From JAKPPT01 sp964630305 (GTDB taxonomy: Bacteria > Spirochaetota > Spirochaetia > Treponematales > UBA12059), in contig CAZVTR010000001.1 of NCBI GenBank assembly GCA_964630305.1, positions 1-64,000 on the forward strand: a stretch of 64,000 nucleotides of DNA. Reading direction: 5' to 3'. The notes under the pieces were generated by a model, which saw only the letters and a program-made list of their open reading frames with translations, had not been told where the DNA came from and did not search any database. Both the position numbers and the translations under genes were made by a program. Positions 18,061-26,874 of this stretch are shown piece by piece; position 1 is the stretch's first letter; each line of letters opens with the position of its first letter.

Positions 18061-18512
18061 TGAAAAGAATTCAAGGTATTGCTGCAAAGGCAGCAGTTGT
18101 TGCGTTGTATATTCTTATTTTTGTTTGGGCTTCAATGACCGGAAAAGGATATCTGCTGTTTGTAGATAATAAGGCTCGAGATGGTGTATATACATTTAGC
18201 ATAAAACTAGATAATGCTACCTCGGTAACTGTTCCCGCAGGGAGTGTAAAATCACTGTATGTGAAAGGCATTGGAAATCATCATATTATTGTAACCAAAA
18301 GCGGAACCACAATCTTTGAAGGAATCCTTAGCTATCCAAAGGGCACTAAAGCCGCAATGATTGATGGCGCTCTCATTGATAACAGCCGTCTTACTGGTTC
18401 AAAAACAATTGCTGCCCAGGCAGTGTCTGAGAGCATGTACAGCGAACCAGAGCAGCAGACAAACGGATCTGCGCAGGAAGCGGCAACTGAGGTACCAACG
18501 ACAAACCCCTAA
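18060..18512 (+). CDS. Small membrane-anchored protein of the ABC operon (possibly DUF6672)
   Basis: A 150-aa protein with an N-terminal membrane helix (about residues 6-26) and a periplasmic-side beta-rich domain (GYLLFVDNKARDG ... VTVPAGSVKSLYVKGIG). A low-complexity tail rich in Q, E, A and T follows. There is no lipobox, so it is probably anchored by the helix. I think it corresponds to DUF6672 but am not certain. The ATG at 18060 overlaps the permease stop and sits six bases after AGGAGG. Its fixed place as last gene of the operon suggests an accessory role in the transporter, for example docking the lipoprotein; that is inference. Confidence 0.7.
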   Translation: MKRIQGIAAKAAVVALYILIFVWASMTGKGYLLFVDNKARDGVYTFSIKLDNATSVTVPAGSVKSLYVKGIGNHHIIVTKSGTTIFEGILSYPKGTKAAMIDGALIDNSRLTGSKTIAAQAVSESMYSEPEQQTNGSAQEAATEVPTTNP

Positions 18513-18568
18513 CATGGTTTTTATAAAACAGTATTTGTGATGAAAGATACTATACGATAGTCAAAATA

Positions 18569-18588
18569 GCGGCTCATTACAGAGCCGC
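18569..18588 (+). terminator. Stem-loop terminator after the ABC operon
   Basis: GCGGCTC and GAGCCGC form a 7-bp perfect stem with a 6-nt loop. A weak T tract (ATCTTT) follows. It lies between convergent genes. Confidence 0.6.
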
Positions 18589-18650
18589 CATCTTTATTGC
18601 TATTGCAAAGGTAAAGAAAGTTTTGTGCATACAGTTAACTAAAGTTATAT

Positions 18651-19577
18651 TTACTGTATAATAGTATATTTTTTTAGAAAATTAGCAACAGCTTCTTCAT
18701 AACCTTCAGGATTAACTGGTTGTGATTGTGCATGACGGGCATTAGGAACAAGATAGAGCTCAGCTTTGTTATGCAGTTTTGCAATTTCATACATAGCTAT
18801 ACTCATATCGTAAGGTGTAAAATCATCAGCGAGGCCATGAATAAATAGCACTGGAACCTTGAGATTCTTAACAGCTTCACGAGGTTCAGACTTGCTCATG
18901 GTAAATCCGCCGCTAACTAATGGAATTAAATATTCTGCAAGAGTAAAAACTGGGAATACTGGAGCTTTTGTAAGCGCTTTGTAACGAACTACGAGCAATT
19001 CTTTAAGACTGCTAAATGCTGCATCAGCAATGACAAAAGCAATACGATTGTCTTCAGCCGCATGGAGGAGGGCTGTAGCCCCGCCGAGTGATTCGCCATG
19101 AAGTCCAATAGGAGTGTTTCCATTCGTTTTTGCAATAACCCAGTCAACACAGGCTTTGCTGTCTTCTTTTTCTTTCCATCCATATGTGCAGGTAGTGCCG
19201 CCTGTGGCACCATGTCCGCGGAGATCGATGATAAGTGCGTTGAAACCGAGTTTTCTAAATATGGGAAGATACTTTACAGATCCATATCGTGTCCATGAAT
19301 GACCATGGTATAAAATAACAGTGCCATGTGCATTGGGGAGCGGCAGCCAAGTTCCCTCAATATTGTAGCCAAAGGGTGATGGTATAGTTACTTTTTCTTT
19401 ATTCCAGCGATTCCAGCTTACTATATCAATCCATCCTTTTTGAGCATCGGTAGAAAGTGTTTTTTCAGTGCCAAGCTTTTTGGGGAAAACAACATATAAT
19501 GCAAGTCCAAAACTGACAATACACATAATTAGTAAACTGCTCGATATAGCAAGTAATAGTAATTTAACAATATTCAT
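18651..19577 (-). CDS. Membrane-anchored alpha/beta hydrolase
   Basis: A 308-aa serine hydrolase of the BAAT/DUF-type alpha/beta fold. An N-terminal membrane helix (about 5-30) places the enzyme outside the cytoplasmic membrane or anchors it there. The first motif is GHSWTRYG after VILYHG. The nucleophile elbow is GESLGG (serine), the acid is in HGLADDFTP, and the histidine is in NARHAQS. IIDLRGHGATGG is the oxyanion-region signature. Likely an esterase or acyltransferase of unknown substrate. It follows the DUF434-type gene by 18 bp on the same strand, so the two form an operon, with AGGGAGC as ribosome site. Confidence 0.85.
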   Translation of the reverse strand: MNIVKLLLLAISSSLLIMCIVSFGLALYVVFPKKLGTEKTLSTDAQKGWIDIVSWNRWNKEKVTIPSPFGYNIEGTWLPLPNAHGTVILYHGHSWTRYGSVKYLPIFRKLGFNALIIDLRGHGATGGTTCTYGWKEKEDSKACVDWVIAKTNGNTPIGLHGESLGGATALLHAAEDNRIAFVIADAAFSSLKELLVVRYKALTKAPVFPVFTLAEYLIPLVSGGFTMSKSEPREAVKNLKVPVLFIHGLADDFTPYDMSIAMYEIAKLHNKAELYLVPNARHAQSQPVNPEGYEEAVANFLKKYTIIQ

Positions 19578-19595
19578 AAGCTATGCTCCCTTATG

Positions 19596-20321
19596 CTATA
19601 AATTATCTATGTGCGGTATCTGTGCTTTAAACTCATGCTCCAATACGAGGCGAGGAAGATCCAGCAGCAATTGTTCTGTAGCATCGATAATTGCGGAATC
19701 AGAAGTACAGAGAATCCCTTGTGCTGCATTGATAAGAGCAAAATCTGCCGAATGAATTATCTCAACAATAATGTCAATGTTAAATTTTTGAAAAATATTA
19801 ACAAATAGTAATTTATGCTGCGCGCTTTCTGATACAGGCTCATCAAGATATACTTTGTGTGTAAACGCTCCAAAATATACTTTGCACGTTTTTGCAAGTG
19901 CAGTGATAGCGTTCTCAAATAGTGTGGAGTTTTTTGAAAATTTTCCATGAAACGCGCCAATATCTCTAACCATTCCATCGTTAGAGATAAAAAGCATTCG
20001 GCCGAGTAGGTAGCTTAAAATAGTTCCCAGAACATTATATCCGTCAAGAATTAAACATATACCTGGCTGATGAAAAACTGCTGTGTTATCATGAGCTGTC
20101 GATATGGAGTTATTTGCATAATTATGGAGCTCTAGTAACCGATGCTCCATCATAACAACTGCATGGCTGTTTCGTACGCCTCTAAAGAGCAATAATCGTT
20201 CATCTTTGCAAAGCTGGTAATGATTGCCAACAACATCCAGTGCCGATTTTGATGGATAGCCGCGGTTTAAGAGATAGAGATAATCTTCACGAGCTAATGC
20301 AAAACGGTTACTGAGCCTCAT
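19596..20321 (-). CDS. DUF434/DUF5616-type protein of unknown function
   Basis: A 241-aa soluble protein. The first part (about 10-65) has the DUF434 pattern: a three-residue-periodic helical region ending LDVVGNHYQLCKDERLLLFRG. The second part has LILDGYNVL followed by LFISNDGMVRDIGAFHG, which I recognise as the DUF5616 part and which resembles a nuclease-type (PIN-like) acidic arrangement; that resemblance is inference. The frame stays open back to 20495, but MRLSNRF at 20321 fits the family start and avoids overlap with the divergent SDR gene. No strong ribosome site is seen. First gene of a two-gene unit with the hydrolase. Confidence 0.75.
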   Translation of the reverse strand: MRLSNRFALAREDYLYLLNRGYPSKSALDVVGNHYQLCKDERLLLFRGVRNSHAVVMMEHRLLELHNYANNSISTAHDNTAVFHQPGICLILDGYNVLGTILSYLLGRMLFISNDGMVRDIGAFHGKFSKNSTLFENAITALAKTCKVYFGAFTHKVYLDEPVSESAQHKLLFVNIFQKFNIDIIVEIIHSADFALINAAQGILCTSDSAIIDATEQLLLDLPRLVLEHEFKAQIPHIDNL

Positions 20322-20331
20322 AGAGTAAGTT

Positions 20332-20360
20332 TTGCATAGAATTAAAAAATTTGCTATATT
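20332..20360 (+). promoter_or_regulatory. Promoter for the SDR gene
   Basis: TTGCAT (20332-20337), 17 bp, TATATT (20355-20360). TGC just before the -10 makes it extended. The gene starts 33 bp later. Confidence 0.65.
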
Positions 20361-20392
20361 AAAAAACAATAAAGCAAGTAATTGGAGGAATA

Positions 20393-21247
20393 ATGGAACA
20401 GCGTACAGGTATTGCAATAGTAACTGGAGCTTCTTCTGGTATGGGCGCTTCGTTTGCGCGTGCATTAGCCAGATTATCGGCTGGAACGCTTTCAATACCT
20501 GGTATACCCGGTTTTGATGAGCTCTGGCTCATAGCGCGGAGACAAGATAGACTGCGAAAGGTGGTGGATGAACTTGCTCAAGAGCATCCCATGCTGCAAA
20601 TCCGTTGTTTCCCATACGATCTCACAGAGCCTGGTAAACTGCTCCTTATTCGCCATGAGATTATTGAGACAAAAAAACAAGTTTCACTCCTTATCAACAA
20701 TGCAGGTTTTGGTACATATGGGACATTTATGAGCACAGGCAGAGATTTGCTTCTTAAGGAACTTGATTTGAACTGCCGTGTTCCGACTGAACTTATTAGC
20801 ATAACTAGTCCATTCATGAAATCGGGTGCAATTATAATTAACATAGCGAGTCTTGCTGCATTTGCTCCATTGGGAGGTTTTGCATTGTATGCAGCTACAA
20901 AAGCATTTATGCTCAATCTTTCTGTGGGATTAGCTACGGAATTGAGGGAACAGGGTATATCTGTGCATGCTTTTTGTCCCGGACCCGTAAAAACAGAATT
21001 TGCGGAAGTAGCGTCGGGCGGTTTGCGAAAAGAAGTAAAAGGTGGCTGGGATCCTGATAAAGCAGTGCTCTATTGCATGAAAAAAGCAGGTAAAGGGAAA
21101 ATTATTTCAGTGCCGCGTTTTCGCTGGAGGTTTAGAATGTTTCTGGCATGGCTGTTTGGCCCCATTGCGAGCGCTTTTTTTGCTTGGAAATTCATGCGGA
21201 GACCGTCTGCTCGAGATGTGCAGGATGATAACCTGATATCGCGGTAA
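20393..21247 (+). CDS. Short-chain dehydrogenase/reductase
   Basis: A 284-aa NAD(P)-dependent oxidoreductase of the classical SDR type. The cofactor motif is TGASSGMG near residues 11-18 and the structural motif is NNAG at 102-105. The catalytic triad is S153 in NIASLA, Y166 and K170 in YAATK, and PGPVKTEF follows. An arginine in LIARR after the second strand suggests NADP preference. The C terminus has a hydrophobic segment (FRMFLAWLFGPIASAFFAW), so it may associate with the membrane. The ribosome site is TGGAGG. The substrate is unknown; lipids are likely given the membrane segment. Confidence 0.88.
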   Translation: MEQRTGIAIVTGASSGMGASFARALARLSAGTLSIPGIPGFDELWLIARRQDRLRKVVDELAQEHPMLQIRCFPYDLTEPGKLLLIRHEIIETKKQVSLLINNAGFGTYGTFMSTGRDLLLKELDLNCRVPTELISITSPFMKSGAIIINIASLAAFAPLGGFALYAATKAFMLNLSVGLATELREQGISVHAFCPGPVKTEFAEVASGGLRKEVKGGWDPDKAVLYCMKKAGKGKIISVPRFRWRFRMFLAWLFGPIASAFFAWKFMRRPSARDVQDDNLISR

Positions 21248-21291
21248 ATCACTCTAAGTATTGTGTTCCAATATTAAAACAGTAAGTCTAT

Positions 21292-23193
21292 TTATTGGTT
21301 TTGAACAGCGTGTATTTTAAATTGCCTGAGTGAATTTGCAAGCGATAGTACGCGTTCTTTGTTTGCATGTGATTCTTCTTTAACCAGAATAATTGCTTTA
21401 TGAACTTCTTGAATGCTCTTCATTTCTTCCTGAACCGATGCAATAATATTGTGAGAAGCCTTCGCCAATTCTTCCATCGCAGCAAGCATGTCTGCTGATT
21501 CTTTGCGCTGTTCTCCGGTAACATTTTTAATAGTATGCGTTGCATCAATTAACGCTCGTGTGCTTTTGAGTATTTCTTCTGTTCCCAGCCGCTGTTCCTC
21601 CATGCTTGCAGCGATTGTACGTACGAGTTCTGAAGTAGATTCAACGCCAGCCAGGATTCCTTGAAAAGCATTGCCAGCTTTGTCAGCAAGGCTTACGGCT
21701 TGTGTTATTCTATCAATCATGTTTTTAATGAGGCTGATAATGTCTTTTGCACTTTTTGCTGCACTTTCTGCAAGGGTTCGTACTTCATCTGCAACAACAG
21801 CAAAACCGCTTCCTGCTTCGCCTGCATGTGCAGCTTCTATTGCTGCATTCATTGCAAGCAGGTTTGTCTGTGAGGCTATTTTAGAAATTGTACCAACGAT
21901 GACCCGTACATTTTGAGAGGTGCTTTCAAGATCTTTAATTGCTTCGATAGAAGCCTTGAGTGCATCTCCGCCTTCATCGGCTTGCTTTTTGAGTTCTTCT
22001 GCTACTGCATCTGCTTTTTCCGATGTTTTTGAGACATTGGCAATATTGGCTGCCATTTCTGTGATAGAAGCAGAACTCTCATCGACGACAGCTGATTGTG
22101 ATGATACTTGGTCGGCTACAGCTTGAATCGAAGTTACAAGATCATCGATTCGTGATTTTGTTTCTGTAACAATGACATTCTGATGTTGAAACGCTTCGGT
22201 AATAACAGCAAGTGACTGTTTCATAGTGGTTACCGATTCCTGGGCTGTATCGGAACTTGTATGCAATTTTTCAGCAGAATCAGCAACTGAACTCGTAAGC
22301 TGTTTTGCAGATCCAATGAGTGTTTCGATTGTTTCTACAAATGTATTAAACGCATAGGCTAGCAATCCAATATCATCATCGCGTATGAGAGAAATGCGCT
22401 GCGTAAGATCTCCATTTTCATCGGTAATTTCTGTTATGCGTTTGGTGATAGCGCGAATACGGCTGATGGTAGAATGAACAATGGTACCTACGAGGTAGAT
22501 GCTCCAGCCAGCTAGGATAAGAATGAGCGGAATCATTTCGATAATCCGCTGCACGAGCGGAATTTCTAGGCCTTTATCGGAATAACCCTTTAATGCAAGG
22601 AGCATTGCAAGCGCTGTGAATACCACAGAAAAAATAGTTGACAGCAAGAGCCGTCCGCTCAAGCTGGCAAGCTTAACATTTTTTTGCGCTGTAGTAAATC
22701 CAATGAGCTCAAGCGGTGGTCGAATTATATTTTCGACTGCTAATATGCATTGTAATGCTGTCATTCCGCCAAGACTGCAATTAAAGAGGATAAGCAGAAT
22801 AGTATCGAGTGCTGTATAGTGTTTGAGACCAAGTAACGAATTTACTGTAATTGTAATCATTGGTCCAAAAAGAAAACCCAGCGAAACTACTGCAACAATA
22901 ATGAGCAGAACTTTGTTGCCTGCTTTCCTGGATTTTTCCACGAGCGCTGTATCGGGAATTTTTCCTTGCTCCACAAGTCTATATGCTTGGTAAATTGGTT
23001 TTAAAGCATTGTAGATAAGTATACAAGCGATGATGACTGCAGCAAGCGTAAAACCAATAAATGGTCCTAGAATAGAGAGTACACCGATAAGATTACGTTC
23101 ATAGTAGATTCCCAAAAATATTTGCATCGAAAAAGCTGTAACAGTTGCTATAAATGCTACTGCACCTACCGATTGAACTCTGAAAAATTTCAT
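21292..23193 (-). CDS. Chemoreceptor with six-helix membrane domain
   Basis: A 633-aa transducer. The N-terminal region has about six hydrophobic segments (residues 8-250) and no large periplasmic domain, so it probably senses membrane or intracellular signals. A HAMP region (about 245-300) and a standard signalling coiled coil follow, with SQTNLLAMNAAIEAAHAGEAG at the tip (split here at the conserved ASQTNLL and AIEAAHAG). The ATG at 23193 follows GAGG by six bases; an ATG ten codons upstream lacks a ribosome site. It is convergent with the SDR gene and stands alone. Confidence 0.88.
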   Translation of the reverse strand: MKFFRVQSVGAVAFIATVTAFSMQIFLGIYYERNLIGVLSILGPFIGFTLAAVIIACILIYNALKPIYQAYRLVEQGKIPDTALVEKSRKAGNKVLLIIVAVVSLGFLFGPMITITVNSLLGLKHYTALDTILLILFNCSLGGMTALQCILAVENIIRPPLELIGFTTAQKNVKLASLSGRLLLSTIFSVVFTALAMLLALKGYSDKGLEIPLVQRIIEMIPLILILAGWSIYLVGTIVHSTISRIRAITKRITEITDENGDLTQRISLIRDDDIGLLAYAFNTFVETIETLIGSAKQLTSSVADSAEKLHTSSDTAQESVTTMKQSLAVITEAFQHQNVIVTETKSRIDDLVTSIQAVADQVSSQSAVVDESSASITEMAANIANVSKTSEKADAVAEELKKQADEGGDALKASIEAIKDLESTSQNVRVIVGTISKIASQTNLLAMNAAIEAAHAGEAGSGFAVVADEVRTLAESAAKSAKDIISLIKNMIDRITQAVSLADKAGNAFQGILAGVESTSELVRTIAASMEEQRLGTEEILKSTRALIDATHTIKNVTGEQRKESADMLAAMEELAKASHNIIASVQEEMKSIQEVHKAIILVKEESHANKERVLSLANSLRQFKIHAVQNQ

Positions 23194-23284
23194 ATATAGC
23201 CTCGTAATATGAGTTATACTCATAATAATGCATGGTTACGAGACTTGCAAATAGAAATTAAAATTGCGCTGTTTATCAGATTAG

Positions 23285-23728
23285 TCAGGAATTAGAGCAC
23301 AAAGCGTCTAATTTGCTTACTCTGCGCTCATGTCTGCCGCCTTCAAATTGGGCTTCCATATAAGCATGAATCATATCGATAACAGGGACGGGATACTGAA
23401 TTCTTCCGCCAAAAGCTAAAAAATTTGCATTGTTATGTTTTTTACACATTGCTGCAGTATAGAGGTCAAAAACCTGTGCACAGCGAATGCCCTTATGCTT
23501 GTTTGCTGCAATGGAAATTCCAATACCAGAACCGCAGCAAACAATACCAAAATCATAACCGCCCTTAAGAAATTCTGTTGCTGCTTTTCCTGCAATATCG
23601 GGATAATCGACAGATTCTTCGGTATCGACGCCCAGATTCGTAACCATATGTCCTTCTTGTTCAAGAAGCGTTTTAATTGTTTGTTTAAGTTCAACAGCTC
23701 CGTGATCATTGGCAATTAATATATGCAT
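23285..23728 (-). CDS. rpiB: Ribose-5-phosphate isomerase B
   Basis: A 147-aa sugar-phosphate isomerase that interconverts ribose 5-phosphate and ribulose 5-phosphate. NDHGAVELK at residues 7-15 holds the substrate-binding Asp and His. VCCGSGIGISIAANK holds the catalytic cysteine and phosphate loop. HNNANFLAFGGR is the conserved middle. GGRHERRVSKL at the end supplies the arginines that bind phosphate. Length matches the family. Divergent from moxR. Confidence 0.95.
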   Translation of the reverse strand: MHILIANDHGAVELKQTIKTLLEQEGHMVTNLGVDTEESVDYPDIAGKAATEFLKGGYDFGIVCCGSGIGISIAANKHKGIRCAQVFDLYTAAMCKKHNNANFLAFGGRIQYPVPVIDMIHAYMEAQFEGGRHERRVSKLDALCSNS

Positions 23729-23801
23729 GAAACCGCTCCATAATAGAAATATTTATAATAACATGGTACTATACATTAAAAGTGTTTACAAGGAACTAAA
23801 C

Positions 23802-24195
23802 ATGGATAANNNNNNNNNNNNNNNNNNNNNNNNNNNNNNNNNNNNNNNNNNNNNNNNNNNNNNNNNNNNNNNNNNNNNNNNNNNNNNNNNNNNNNNNNNN
23901 NNNNNNNNNTGTTCTTCGCAAAAAACCAGATCAAAGTCTTCCTGTTACAGTCCAGCAGGAAATTTTGCGGGGAATCAACTATGGTCCTGGACCGAGAGCA
24001 GTATTGGCACTGCATAGAGCCGCGCGCGCTTCTGCGCTTATTGATGGCCGTGAGCATGTAAGCCCTGATGATATCAAGCGCTGTGCTCCGGCTGTGTTGC
24101 GGCATCGACTACTGCTCTCATATGAAGCCGAGGCTCAGGGTATTGTATCTGACGATATTATTGCACTTACATTAAAATCAGTTCCGCTGCCATGA
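23802..24195 (+). CDS. MoxR-type AAA ATPase, interrupted by the assembly gap
   Basis: The start ATGGATAA at 23802 follows AAGGAAC. The 100-N gap then removes most of the gene. After the gap, frame 23911 encodes 94 residues typical of a MoxR C terminus: NYGPGPRAVLALHRAARASALIDGREHVSPDDI, given here in part, then VLRHRLLLSYEAEAQG. The two sides are not in the same frame if the gap is taken as 100 bases. A MoxR protein is about 320-340 aa, so roughly 700 bases are probably missing. MoxR ATPases act as chaperones for the von Willebrand-domain proteins encoded downstream. The stop codon overlaps the DUF58 start by ATGA. Confidence 0.8.
23810..23909. other. Assembly gap (100 N)
   Basis: Exactly 100 undetermined bases, the usual placeholder for an unknown distance. 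It lies inside moxR. The mismatch of reading frames across it shows that the real length is not 100. Confidence 0.98.
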
Positions 24196-25064
24196 ATACA
24201 TCACTTTACGAAAAAGCAAAAAAAATTCGCTTTAATGCACTTCAGCTCTCAAACTTGATGAAAACTGGAAAATTTCAACGCGAGTTTAGAATGAGAGGTT
24301 TAAATTTTGACAGCATTCGCGATTATATTCCAGGTGATGATATTCGTTTTATTGATTGGAATGCAACTGCAAGATTTGGAAAGCCATATATAAAGGAATT
24401 TGTAGAAGATAACAATGTTCCACTTATGCTTGTTCTCGATGCTTCGGCTTCGGTTACAGCTTCCAAAATACTGTGGGAAAAGGTGCAGGAATGTGCACTC
24501 TTGCTGCTCTATGCTGCAATGTATCAGCATATTCCTCTTGGCTGCACAATTTTTGGTTACACACAGTCTAATAATGCAAATGCTAATGTTATCTATATAA
24601 ACCCTGAATCAACGATTATGCATTATCATAGAATAGAACAGTTACTGTTTTCTATAAAACCATCTTTCTCCGCTCAAAGCAATATTGACGATGCTCTTTT
24701 TTATATTAACAAAAGACTTCATCCTGGTACGCTTGTTTTTATTTTAAGTGATTTTTGTATTGCGGGTTACAAACAGTATGTTATGATGCTAAAAACCCTT
24801 CATACAGTAACAGGAATTAGGTTTATACATGATAACACTCGATTGCCATGCTGCGCTCTGCATGGTAAGGATTCTGAATCTGGAAATAAATATCTTTTTA
24901 TGTCAGGTTTGAAATATGCAAAAGAAGCATTTCGTGAGAGAAAACTATTTATTGAATCTGAATTATATGCAAGTTTTAATGATTTACTATTGCTTGAAAT
25001 TGATGTAGGTGACGATGTCTTTATGAGATTAGCAAGTTTTTTGAAAAAGCGTACATTTGTATGA
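24192..25064 (+). CDS. DUF58 protein of the MoxR/Bat operon
   Basis: A 290-aa protein of the DUF58 family. The diagnostic motif RDYIPGDDIRFIDWNATARFGKPYIKEF lies at about residues 43-70, beginning RDYIPGDD. It leads into a von Willebrand A-like fold with LVLDASASVTAS, a MIDAS-type DxSxS site. No membrane helix is present, so it is cytoplasmic. DUF58 proteins nearly always follow moxR and precede Bat-type proteins, as here. Starts and stops overlap by four bases on both sides. Function in the group is linked to envelope assembly and stress resistance but is not defined biochemically. Confidence 0.88.
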   Translation: MNTSLYEKAKKIRFNALQLSNLMKTGKFQREFRMRGLNFDSIRDYIPGDDIRFIDWNATARFGKPYIKEFVEDNNVPLMLVLDASASVTASKILWEKVQECALLLLYAAMYQHIPLGCTIFGYTQSNNANANVIYINPESTIMHYHRIEQLLFSIKPSFSAQSNIDDALFYINKRLHPGTLVFILSDFCIAGYKQYVMMLKTLHTVTGIRFIHDNTRLPCCALHGKDSESGNKYLFMSGLKYAKEAFRERKLFIESELYASFNDLLLLEIDVGDDVFMRLASFLKKRTFV

Positions 25065-25915
25065 AGAGATTTTTGTTTTCAATAGCAATACTGATACTCA
25101 CAATACAAAGTTTTGCTGAGGATGCTTATATCCCTGGTGTCGCAGCAGTCTATGAATATCCGGCGAACAGCAACGAAAAACAATCTATTAATTGGAAAAT
25201 AAACAGTGAGCCGGGTGATGAGCTTTCGCATGTATGCTATATTCGTACAGTAAAGCGAGTGAAAAAAGATTCAGGCTTTTATTGGCAATTAGAAATTATT
25301 CCATGGGTTATTGGCAAAAATACAATACCATCAATAATAGTAAATAATGAAGTAGTACCTTCGAAAATCATTTATGCATCAATAGATAAAAAGAGTCTTT
25401 ATGTGCCACCACTTAAAAGAAATATTTCCTATGATGGCTTATATATCAGACTTCTTATTTATGTAATTATACTATTAATTATTATTGCAATAATCATTTT
25501 TTTTATTATTAAACGAAGAATAATAATTGATACGATTAAATTGTATATAAGTATATTGGTTGAACAGTATCGATTGTTAAAAAAAATTACTGTTCTTGAG
25601 AAAAAAAACAATTGGAAAGAACTAGATTATTGCATTCGGCAGTATTGTGATAGAGTTACCAATGCTTTAGTTCATCATGAGCTTTATAAAGAGCATATCG
25701 ATTATATTCAAGCTCAAAGTTTGACCGCAGCAGAAATTGTTTTATATAAAAAAATTCCAGAACCAGTTAAAGTCAATCTTGTCAATCTGCTTAAGATTAT
25801 CGAACGTGCGCGCTGGCAAAAAGCAAATGAAGACTATGCTTCTTGTTGTGATAAAGCAAAGACATTGCCAGCACTTTTTGCAGTTCACGTTTTGAGAGGC
25901 ACAGATCAATCATGA
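25061..25915 (+). CDS. Bat-operon membrane protein of unknown function
   Basis: A 284-aa protein. It has a signal peptide (about 1-19, ending SFA), a periplasmic part of about 105 residues with beta character (SIIVNNEVVPSKIIY), one membrane helix (about 128-150, very rich in isoleucine) and a cytoplasmic helical domain of about 130 residues. Its place between DUF58 and the two VWA genes matches the DUF4381/BatD-like small component seen in other Bat operons; I cannot name it more exactly. Overlaps both neighbours by ATGA. Confidence 0.75.
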   Translation: MKRFLFSIAILILTIQSFAEDAYIPGVAAVYEYPANSNEKQSINWKINSEPGDELSHVCYIRTVKRVKKDSGFYWQLEIIPWVIGKNTIPSIIVNNEVVPSKIIYASIDKKSLYVPPLKRNISYDGLYIRLLIYVIILLIIIAIIIFFIIKRRIIIDTIKLYISILVEQYRLLKKITVLEKKNNWKELDYCIRQYCDRVTNALVHHELYKEHIDYIQAQSLTAAEIVLYKKIPEPVKVNLVNLLKIIERARWQKANEDYASCCDKAKTLPALFAVHVLRGTDQS

Positions 25916-26874
25916 TTGCTTTTATGTACCCAGGTTTGAGTATTATAGTAGTGCTCATTTTTGTTATTCTCTTTGGTATGTTTTTAAGATTTGGGAAACA
26001 CTATAAGATATCTTTTGATATATATAATGGGTACTCATTTAAACATCCGCCGTTTTATATAAGCATACTGTATTATAGTGGAAGCGTGTTAATGATGCTT
26101 GGCTGGCTCTTTGTTGGCATAGCTGCACTGGAACCCGTTAAAATAACGCCAAAAACAAAAAGCATTAACACCGACTGCATTATTCTCTATATTCTTGATG
26201 CATCACCAAGTATGTCAGCTGCAGATATTAGCCCAACAAGATTTGCAAAAGCAGTAGAGCTCATTGAAAAATCGGTAACAAGCAGCAATGCTCTGCATGC
26301 TCTCATTGCTTTTGGAAAAGATGCACTGCTCATATGTCCGCCTACACCGCAGAGTGATATATTTTTAGAGCGATTACATGCATTGCAGCCTGGAATATGC
26401 GGAGACGGTACTAATATTCTTGCTGCGTTAAAGAGTGCATTAGTTCAAATTGCTGCATCAAAAGTTCATAATAGTGCAATCGTGTTACTTTCAGATGGAG
26501 AAGACTATGAAAGTATAGGTCAGCTTTCATCATTATTCGATATGGTAAAGGTACAATCATCTATATATTTTGCTGCAATAGGGAAGGGTGGTGATATTCC
26601 TGTTACATATATAGACCCCTTTACACAAGAAGAAACTACTGGTGTGTACCGTTCTCAGTTTAATGAAGAAAAATTAAAAAAATCAGTTGAATCTGCTTCA
26701 ATGACATTTTTTGCTAATCCAGATATTTTGAATATATCGCTCACCAGAGACCAGGACTCTCAAAAGACTATTGAGACTACTACACGTGTTGGAATAAACA
26801 TACTTCCTTATGCTCTTGTAATGCTTGTTGTTGGCTGGCTTATTGTATTTGGGATTATGGGAGGTAAGATATGA
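25912..26874 (+). CDS. BatA-like von Willebrand factor A protein
   Basis: A 320-aa membrane protein with two N-terminal helices (about 7-24 and 44-66), a periplasmic or cytoplasmic VWA domain (about 83-270) and a C-terminal helix (about 293-315). The metal site is complete: D-A-S-P-S in ILDASPSMSA, T in GDGTNI and D in LLSDGED. It therefore should bind a divalent metal and a protein partner. With the next gene it forms the BatA/BatB pair known from Bacteroides and Leptospira, where the operon has been linked to oxidative-stress tolerance. Confidence 0.88.
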   Translation: MIAFMYPGLSIIVVLIFVILFGMFLRFGKHYKISFDIYNGYSFKHPPFYISILYYSGSVLMMLGWLFVGIAALEPVKITPKTKSINTDCIILYILDASPSMSAADISPTRFAKAVELIEKSVTSSNALHALIAFGKDALLICPPTPQSDIFLERLHALQPGICGDGTNILAALKSALVQIAASKVHNSAIVLLSDGEDYESIGQLSSLFDMVKVQSSIYFAAIGKGGDIPVTYIDPFTQEETTGVYRSQFNEEKLKKSVESASMTFFANPDILNISLTRDQDSQKTIETTTRVGINILPYALVMLVVGWLIVFGIMGGKI

